From Siphonodentalium dalli (Eukaryota > Mollusca > Scaphopoda > Gadilida > Siphonodentaliidae), in the NCBI GenBank assembly GCA_032622095.1, contig CP136061.1, positions 232,558,944 through 232,622,943 on the forward strand: a stretch of DNA of 64,000 nt, read 5' to 3'. Under the pieces are notes generated by a model, which saw only the letters and a list, made by a program, of their open reading frames with translations, did not search any database and was not told where the DNA came from. The position numbers and the translations under genes were made by a program. Position 1 is the first letter of the stretch. Every line of letters begins with the position of its first letter. Below are positions 57,187-64,000 of the stretch, piece after piece.

Positions 57187-59367
57187 ATGGCTTGTGCGTC
57201 AGAACAGACAGAAGGTGTCTGCGGGCCAAGTTCTTCAAGTGAACCCTGGCTATTCTGCGACGACGAGTTGCAGACAACGAAGTATCCATACGACGACGAC
57301 ACCGAACACTGGGGTAAATGGATTACCTATCACAGCAGTGCAACTATCGATGAAGCGTGGGGAAAAGCGAAAGAGTACTATTGCGCGGGATTGTTCGACG
57401 GGGTTAGTAGCATGAAGGTGAGTGGCGTCCGAACAGACCCTGAGCACGCAGGCAACCATGTCATAATCTACTACTGCGCTTACAGTGACGCTTCTTTGTG
57501 CAGGGCTATCGGAGAACGTGTTGTTGATATAATGGAATATGACAGACCATGTTATTACAAAACTGACACCAGTCACACCATGGACTGCACCGTCGTTTAT
57601 CGCTCAGCGGAGAAGCGTGCATTGGTAATGAAAGTAGCACCATTTGAAGCGCCAAGTTCTTCCAGTGACCGGTGGCTATACTGCAAAGACGAGCTGCAGA
57701 TGAGGAAGTATCCATACAACTACGACGACGATCATTGGGGTGAATGGATGACCTTCCACAGCCGTGAATCTATCGACGAAGAGTGGGAAGACGCAATAGA
57801 GTACTATCGTACAGGGTTGCTTGACGGAGTTAGTTTCATGAAGGTGAGTGGCGTCCGAACAGATCCTGAGCATGCAGATAACCATGTCATTATCTACTAC
57901 TGCGCTTACAATGACGCTTCTTCGTGCAAAGCTATCGGGGAGCGTGTTGTTAGTATGATGGAATACGAAAGACCATGCTATTACAAATTAGTTGCCATGA
58001 CTCTTGCCGACTGGAACTGTGAATCGGAAATGGAGGTAGCGCCATTTGATGCGGAATTGGAGGCGCCAAGTTCTTCAAGTAAAGCATGGTTATCATGCAT
58101 AGACGAGCTGCAGATGTTGAAGTATCCATGCAACGATGACGACGAACAGTATGGTAAATGGATGACTTTCCACAGCCGTGCATCTATCGATGAAGAGTGG
58201 GAAAAAGCAAAAGAGTACTATCGCGCGGGGTTGCTCGACGGGGTTAGCATCATGAATGTGAGTGGCACCGGGCCAAAGTCTGAGCCCGAGCCTGAGCCCA
58301 TGTATGCAGACCAGCATGTCATCATCTACTTCTGCGATTACAATGAAGCTTCTCTGTGCGGGGCTATCGGGGAGCGTGTTGTTAATATGATGAAATACGA
58401 CGAACCATGCTATTACAAAACTGACGCCATGACCCTTAACGGTGTGTATCGCTCATTGGGCTCCAAGAGTGCATCGGTAATGGAGATAGCGCCATTTCAA
58501 TCGTCAATTAAGGCGCCAAGTTCTTCCAGTGACTACTGGCTATACTGCGTAGACGAGCTGCAGATGACGAAGTATCCACACAACTACGACACCGAACATT
58601 GGGGTAAATGGATGACCTTCCACAGCCATGCATCTATCGATGAAAAATGGGAAAACGCAAAAGAGTACTATTCCGCGGGATTGTTTGACGGCGTTAGTTG
58701 CATGAAGGTGAGTGGCGTCGGAAGAGAGTCCGAGCATGAACGTAGCCATGTAATAATCTACTACTGCGATTACAATGACGCTTCTTTGTGCAAGGCTATC
58801 GGGGAACGTGTCGTTAATATAATGAAATACGACAGACCGTGTTATTACAAAACTGACGCCATGACTCGTGCTGGCGTTTATCGCGCAGCGGGGTACAAGC
58901 GTGCATCGGTAATGAACGTAGCACCATTTGAAGAATCAAGTTCTTCCAGTGATTGGCATGGCCGCTTGCTATTTTGCAGAGACGAGCTGCAGATGACGAA
59001 ATATCCATACAAACACGACACCGAACATTGGGGCAAATGGATGACATTCCACAGCCGTGCATCTATCAATGAAACATGGGAAAATGCAAAAGAGTACTAT
59101 TGCACGGGATTGCTCGACGGTGTTAGTTGCATGAAGGTGTGTCGTGCCAGGACTGAGTCCGAGCATGCATGCAGCCATGTAATAATCTACTATTGCGCTT
59201 ACAATGACGCTTCTTTGTGCAAGGCTATCGGTGAACGTGTTGTTAATATGATGAAATACGACAGACCATGCAATTACAAAACTGACGCCATGACCATTGC
59301 CGGCGTTGATCACTCAGCGGGGGAGCGTGCATCGGTGATGACGATAGCGCAATTTGACGCGGCGTGA
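57187..59367 (+). CDS. Gene C: five-domain BLES03/DUF1917-like protein
   Basis: The main exon encodes 726 residues from MACASEQ. Domains lie at about 14-154, 155-292, 293-442, 443-583 and 584-726, with the same motif order as A and B. Domains 1 and 2 are almost identical to B, including Arg in place of the EYYC Cys and HWGEW in domain 2. Domain 3 carries a Pro/Glu insert, KSEPEPEP, of the same length class as in B. Domain 4 has EYYS instead of EYYC and a different GRESEHE linker. Domain 5 differs from A and B at several positions (SDWHGR, CRARTESEHAC, RPCNYK, AQFDAA). Divergence from A and B rises toward the 3' end and continues past the stop codon. The intact frame over five domains argues that it is functional. 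Family assignment is by motif order; biochemical role is unknown. Confidence 0.8.
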   Translation: MACASEQTEGVCGPSSSSEPWLFCDDELQTTKYPYDDDTEHWGKWITYHSSATIDEAWGKAKEYYCAGLFDGVSSMKVSGVRTDPEHAGNHVIIYYCAYSDASLCRAIGERVVDIMEYDRPCYYKTDTSHTMDCTVVYRSAEKRALVMKVAPFEAPSSSSDRWLYCKDELQMRKYPYNYDDDHWGEWMTFHSRESIDEEWEDAIEYYRTGLLDGVSFMKVSGVRTDPEHADNHVIIYYCAYNDASSCKAIGERVVSMMEYERPCYYKLVAMTLADWNCESEMEVAPFDAELEAPSSSSKAWLSCIDELQMLKYPCNDDDEQYGKWMTFHSRASIDEEWEKAKEYYRAGLLDGVSIMNVSGTGPKSEPEPEPMYADQHVIIYFCDYNEASLCGAIGERVVNMMKYDEPCYYKTDAMTLNGVYRSLGSKSASVMEIAPFQSSIKAPSSSSDYWLYCVDELQMTKYPHNYDTEHWGKWMTFHSHASIDEKWENAKEYYSAGLFDGVSCMKVSGVGRESEHERSHVIIYYCDYNDASLCKAIGERVVNIMKYDRPCYYKTDAMTRAGVYRAAGYKRASVMNVAPFEESSSSSDWHGRLLFCRDELQMTKYPYKHDTEHWGKWMTFHSRASINETWENAKEYYCTGLLDGVSCMKVCRARTESEHACSHVIIYYCAYNDASLCKAIGERVVNMMKYDRPCNYKTDAMTIAGVDHSAGERASVMTIAQFDAA

Positions 59368-59978
59368 GTAGCAACATTGGAAAGACGTTGAGCATGGTGG
59401 CTTCTGCGGCAGTGGTATAATTTTTCCGGATTCGTCAAGTGTTTCCAAGGCAGTCACCAAAATAGTGAATTTTTTTTTTAGCTCATATTTAAGTGCCTGA
59501 TTAATTATTTTGAAAAAATTAGTTGTTCTCTTGCTCGTTTTCACTTACACACTATATATGTCCATATTGTCAACATCGATCCACTCTTTCTGATGATATG
59601 AAATTGGTTACGTTCCCTTTCCTGAATCATTTCATACGAACATTGCAGCCAATACGCCAATGATTAGATATTAAACAATATCTAATCAGGATTCATGATT
59701 AGAAAGCGATTGATATTTACAGATGCCACGCGATGTTTGGGTTGTTTAAATTATTTACAACTGAGTATCCAGATTTAATCGAAGGGAGTGAATATATTGA
59801 CTAAATAACGGAGACATCCGGAAATAATAACAAATTCTTAAAGAGCGTTTTAAAAAGAGCGTTTATTTTTTAAGAGCGTATTTTAACAGAAGATATTATT
59901 TCTATCAACTTATTTTTATGGCAGAAAACAGAGAATATTATTAGATGATTTTTATCACAAACCGCCATGTCTAATTTA
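59368..59978. other. Diverged 3' flank of gene C
   Basis: Alignable with A and B (for example AGATGCCACGCGATGTTTGG near 59720) but with many substitutions and indels starting right after the stop codon. No AATAAA is preserved at the A/B position; it reads GGAAATAATAAC. Confidence 0.5.
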
Positions 59979-60724
59979 AGGTCAATCCACACCGGACGCG
60001 AGCGCGCGATTATAACGACCGTTATCTGTCGTCCGTAGCAGTTCAAAGCACGCGATTTGTATATACATACCACAAGCGACTGAATCGCTGACCACGAGGC
60101 GACCGTGCTTCGTCGATTTCTCTCTTTGTGGCAAACCAGCGGGATAATTGGGTCGCTGTCAAATATGATATTAACACGCGCGTATTCCTTCTATTAGAAG
60201 GCGACACATTCAATCGTCGTCGCGATAACAAAGGTGGTAGAGGACGTTAGCGACATGCTGATAACTGAAGTGCCAGGATAAAAGAGAAGAGAAAATGCCT
60301 GGCAAGAGCTCGACGTAATAACAGGATCGTCTTGTTAATTTTTGGTCCCAATCCATTCCAAGCTTGTGAAGTCACTTTGCCACCCCCCCCCCCACAATAA
60401 AAAACCTATTAAACGCAATTGCTATGAGAATTTAGGAAAACCGCGCACCATTCCATGCCCTTGACATACTATATTTGACAATTAAATGAGTTTGAAAAAC
60501 TCTTACATGTACATGCTTAGCAAATTCTGAATAAAATGTCCATATACATTGCATTTGTGACCTGCCTGTAAATGATGCGCTCAAACGATTATCTACCCAA
60601 ACCATCGCGCGCGACGAAGCAATCCATGCATTCGCTTTCGATGTGAATATAAATATCGCGCGCTTTGAACCGCTACGGACGACAGAAAACGGCCGTAAAA
60701 ATCGCGCCCGGTGTGGATTGACTC
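59979..60724. mobile_element. 746-bp MITE, GTCAATCCACACCGG ends, TTA target
   Basis: Ends AGGTCAATCCACACCGG and CCGGTGTGGATTGACTC, with arms of about 75-80 bp (CTGTCGTCCGTAGC motif in both). TTA flanks both sides (59976-59978 and 60725-60727). The empty site in A is GAATTTACTCCGATT near 21185. A 3-bp TTA duplication suggests a PIF/Harbinger-type source; a TA reading cannot be excluded. Confidence 0.82.
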
Positions 60725-61084
60725 TTACTCCGATTTGAGACTTTCAGATGGAAAATCCGAAGTAGATCCTCTAAATATTGGTACAACAAAACACCCACAA
60801 TTCTTGGAAAAATGTAGGACAATGCCAAAACTTTGATAAGTTTGTATTCTATTTAAATAGTGATAGGCCAATGTGACCACTTCAATATATTGCTGCATGT
60901 TAGAAAGGTACCACATTAAGTCCAATACCGTACTAATATCGTGAGTGGTTTTATTTGACCCCATGCAGTCTGTGATTGCCTTATATACTCCCATTTGCTC
61001 CATGAAATGACTCGATTTTCTCCAGATCATGCTGTCTACCAATGGATGGCTCCATTCGCCACGGCATGGGTCTTTGGTATGTAC
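60725..61084. other. Diverged downstream block C
   Basis: Aligns with 21187-21520 of A (AGACTTTCAGATGGAAAATCC). The counterpart of the 111-residue A/B ORF is interrupted here by the insertion that follows. Confidence 0.5.
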
Positions 61085-61910
61085 ATACACTCTTATGATT
61101 AATGTGTAGGTTTTCTACACACAATGTGTAGACCTGCTACACAATCATTATTCGTTTTTTTATCTTAAATATATTTGTGTAGTATACGTGTAGTTTTATG
61201 TACGTACACAAATTGTGTAACAATTTTTACACAATAAATGGGTCAATTTCTACACATTTATACACAGCGGTGTACATAAAATCAACATATATCCCTTACA
61301 CATTTTGTGTAGATTCTTACACATACAGATCGTAGACAAGAATGTAAGTTCAGTATTCCGAACTGTGGATATATAGTATTGATAACATATGGAGATTTAT
61401 ATGTTAAAACTTTCACGGCGTACAATGGTACGTAATATTTTGCTCTGTGATGTGTGAGTTTTCGTTTTAAATGAACAAACCACGGTCGTGGCGTGGTTGC
61501 ATAATATTAGTATTACAACAATCATATAAACGAGTCTAAGAGCAGTTTTCGCCATGCAAGTTTTAACAAATAAATTCTCATATATCATTAATACTATACG
61601 GTACCCACAAGTCGGAATTCTGAACTTAGATTCCTTGTCTACGATCGCTGTAGATTGTATTCCAAAAAATATACTCAAACAATATGGCCGTCATGTATAG
61701 CAGACTATGAAACTAAAGGCACCTCAATGCGCATGCTCTACGTTCTTACCCAATTGTGTGTAACAAAATGTACACATTATGTGTAGAACGGCCCTTGGTC
61801 CATGCATTTGTATGTAAAACTACACATTGCTATGTGTATTAACCGGGTTTACACATTTGATGTGTAATCATTTCTACACATTAGTTATAAGCTAGAGTGT
61901 ACGTACATGT
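61085..61910. mobile_element. TGTGTAG/CTACACA-rich insertion with inverted arms (C only)
   Basis: Absent from A and B at the equivalent site. The outer parts (61100-61325 and 61755-61880) are packed with TACACA and TGTGTA, often as palindromes such as CTACACACAATGTGTAG. An inner pair of arms (about 61326-61420 and 61555-61650) is inverted, for example TCGTAGACAAGAATGTAAGTTCAG against CTGAACTTAGATTCCTTGTCTACGA-like sequence. No target duplication could be fixed. Confidence 0.6.
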
Positions 61911-62017
61911 ACACCCCTCCACATGTACACTCCCCCACCCCGGGCCACCGACTGTGCGTATCTAGTGTCATTCCTTGTGAAAGTGGAAAACAGAAAATTC
62001 CGGTCTGTTCATTCTTA

Positions 62018-62394
62018 AGGTCAATCCACACCGGACGCGAGCGCGCGACTATAACGGCCGTTTTCTGTCGTCCGTAGCAGTTCAAAGCGCGCGATTTTTA
62101 TACTCACACCGCAAGCGACTGAATCGCTGACCACGAGGCGATCACAGCAGTGATTTTATGCTTCGTCGATTTCTCGCTTAGTGGCAAACCAGCGGGATAA
62201 TTGGGTCACTGTCAAATAGGATATTTATACGCGTGTATTCCTCCTATATATTTGAAGGCGCTCGCGCCCACAGGTCCCAAGAAAAAAAATTGACCCCACC
62301 CCAATAGTACTTAATCCTTTCGGATTAAGTACTATTGGGGTGGGGTCAATTTTTTTTCTGGGGACCTGTGCTCGCGCCCGGTGTGGATTGACCC
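62018..62394. mobile_element. 377-bp second copy of the GTCAATCCACACCGG MITE
   Basis: Starts AGGTCAATCCACACCGG and ends CCGGTGTGGATTGACCC, with TTA at 62015-62017 and 62395-62397. Unit A has the empty site TTCTTAGACGTTTC near 21635. Shorter than the copy at 59979; a hairpin element is nested inside it. Confidence 0.82.
62269..62370. mobile_element. 102-bp near-perfect hairpin element nested in the MITE
   Basis: CACAGGTCCC at the left pairs with GGGACCTGTG at the right. A stem of about 48 bp encloses the loop TTTC near 62318, with few mismatches. The direct repeat CTCGCGCC lies on both sides (62261-62268 and 62371-62378), consistent with an 8-bp target duplication and a hAT-type source. Confidence 0.85.
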
Positions 62395-62397
62395 TTA

Positions 62398-63150
62398 GAC
62401 GTTTCAGAGATGCATTTGCTTCTGAAATGTGTTGTCAGAACAATGGCTTTGGAACTGATGGTTGGCGTGTTATACTCGCAAAGGCTGCAGAACTTAACTT
62501 CACATAATTCGTAAACAGGACCTTTTTATCACTGTGTAGGAAATGTTACATCGGAAGTCGTTCTATCGCCGGTAATGTGATGGTTCTTGGCTGATTTGTT
62601 ACGGTTCCTTATGATTAAAAATAATTATTTTCGGGACAAAGTCGCACATAATTATAGATATCTTAATAATGGGTACGTTCCAGTGGTTTACTTGGAACAG
62701 TATGGTATATATAGTAAACCTTGATTCGCATCCGTGTTCTTCTATGTTCGTGAACGGTAGGCTGCCAAGACCATATATATATATTTAGAGCACAATCCCA
62801 TTGTTACCCCGATTGTTGGTAAAGCACACATTATCCCACGCACTGTAGGAACGGTTATATCGGAAGTCGTTCTATCGCCGTTTGTGATGGCTCAGGAATG
62901 ATTTGTTACGGTTTCTGATGTTCCAAATTATACACTTTCGCGAATTTTTGACAGTTAACGCGCAATTTTTGAGCCATCAAGGTGATAATTCGATTTATTT
63001 TTCCAGTCCCTCACAATTAATCTATATGGTCCCAAATAATATGAGAATAATGAAAATCACATTCTGCGAGTCATAACAACGACGAAAACCGCGAATTGTA
63101 ATATCGCAGTGTGAACTGTGAAGACTGAATTTTTTTTCTAACAAACCAAT
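62398..63150. other. Diverged downstream block C, continued
   Basis: Aligns with 21640-22360 of A: TTACATCGGAAGTCG repeats near 62546 and 62851, and CATTTTCGCG-like sequence near 62930. Frames seen in A and B are broken by indels here. Confidence 0.5.
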
Positions 63151-63225
63151 CATAATGGTCGACTGATTCAAAATGGCCGCCACTTTGTTCAATATGGCCG
63201 CCACTTTGTTCAAAATGGCCGCCAC
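63151..63225. repeat. AAATGGCCGCCACTTTGTTC short tandem repeat (C)
   Basis: Three clear units of AAAATGGCCGCCACTTT-type sequence, counterpart of the arrays at 22361 and 36587, with a different spacer (GTTC). Confidence 0.65.
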
Positions 63226-64000
63226 TTTTTAAAACAGTCAATGACTGTGGGGTCGCTCACCAGACTGCAAAGACTGGGACTCTGGAGACCACAACAGTCA
63301 GAACGTTTCATAATCACTTTAAAAGAAGTAGATCTAAATAGGATATGTGGCTAGAGAGGTTTCATGTATGTAGATCGGTGAATATCCACCTTGAAATTAC
63401 CAACTGTACACTACTGATCACCCCCTCCTCCAAATCAACAAGTCCCATCCCGACCGGGCTCCAGACTCCAAAGTCTTAGGTTGGAATTTGACAACCGACA
63501 TCTCAAACTTTCTCAATTGTTGGAAATTTCCAATCTCACAAGTGCCTTTTTATAAAACCATTTAGACATGTTTGAAGCCCAATTATCCATGGACCCAAAA
63601 CACCAACATGTATGTCAGATTAATCAGTCAGTTAGTTCCAAGGTAGATGTTTTAATGAATTTGGTATTTCAATGATTTTATTAGACACAAAAGTGTTAAC
63701 TCCCCATAGCCCCGTCATTTCTTAACAGGTTGACCTCGTGTTAACAAATCTGAATCTCAGTCACTAAAGGATCCTCTATACTAAATGTAAGCTAAATAGT
63801 CCAATCTCTCTTGAGAAGACATTTTAAGAATTACTATAGAGACATACAGTTATGTCCCTGGTCCCATCCTATTTAACCTGGTGACCCAATCTGAATAAAT
63901 TAGAATCCCAGACACCAAAGAACCCTTCATACTAAATATCAGTAAAATAGACCTGATGGTCCTTGTGAAGGAAGCATATTAAGAGGGAAACTGTCCTTCG
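63226..64000. repeat. Diverged flank and dispersed repeat to window end
   Basis: Near 63318-63345 the sequence resembles 23120-23150 of A. From 63715 two diverged units of the dispersed repeat (GACCTCGTGTTAACAAATCTGAAT and a second near 63880) run to the end. No gene. Confidence 0.5.

Overview
The window reads as nuclear DNA of a metazoan, probably a marine invertebrate; the phylum cannot be fixed from sequence alone. It is AT-rich and gene-poor. It carries many short non-autonomous transposons, non-LTR retrotransposon remnants, satellites and homopolymer G/C tracts, and it has eukaryotic splice signals. There are no operons, Shine-Dalgarno sites or other prokaryotic features.

The core is a tandem triplication of one gene, all copies on the + strand. 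Copy A is at 17712-19433, copy B at 32604-34775 and copy C at 57187-59367. Each encodes a chain of about 140-residue domains joined by Ser-rich linkers: four in A, five in B and five in C. From memory of the family, the domain resembles the metazoan/plant BLES03 family (C11orf68, UPF0696, DUF1917), whose known members have a single domain and are reported to have an eIF4E-like fold. All three copies share a candidate 94-nt coding first exon, a GTAAGT donor, an intron of about 315 nt and an acceptor two bases before the ATG of the main exon.

Layout. Unit A: satellite array 1 (1-2101), a roughly 6-kb hAT-like/foldback insertion (2102-8116), an upstream block (8117-17299), gene A, a downstream block (19434-26590), then a dead LINE with nested elements and a foldback MITE (26590-31299). 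Unit B: satellite array 2 (31300-32158) fused directly to the 5' end of gene B, so the upstream block is missing, then gene B and nearly the same downstream block (34776-44350), followed by about 650 bp of tail (44351-45002). Unit C: satellite array 3 (45003-48245), an upstream block nearly identical to A's (48246-56775), gene C, and a much more diverged downstream block with its own insertions (59368-64000).

A and C share the upstream block, A and B share the 3' end and downstream block, and B and C share features of domains 2-3. The cluster is therefore a recombination mosaic. Elements present in one copy and absent from another give clean empty sites, which allow target-site duplications to be read directly. 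Apart from the BLES03-like genes, no ORF in the window is convincing as a functional host gene.
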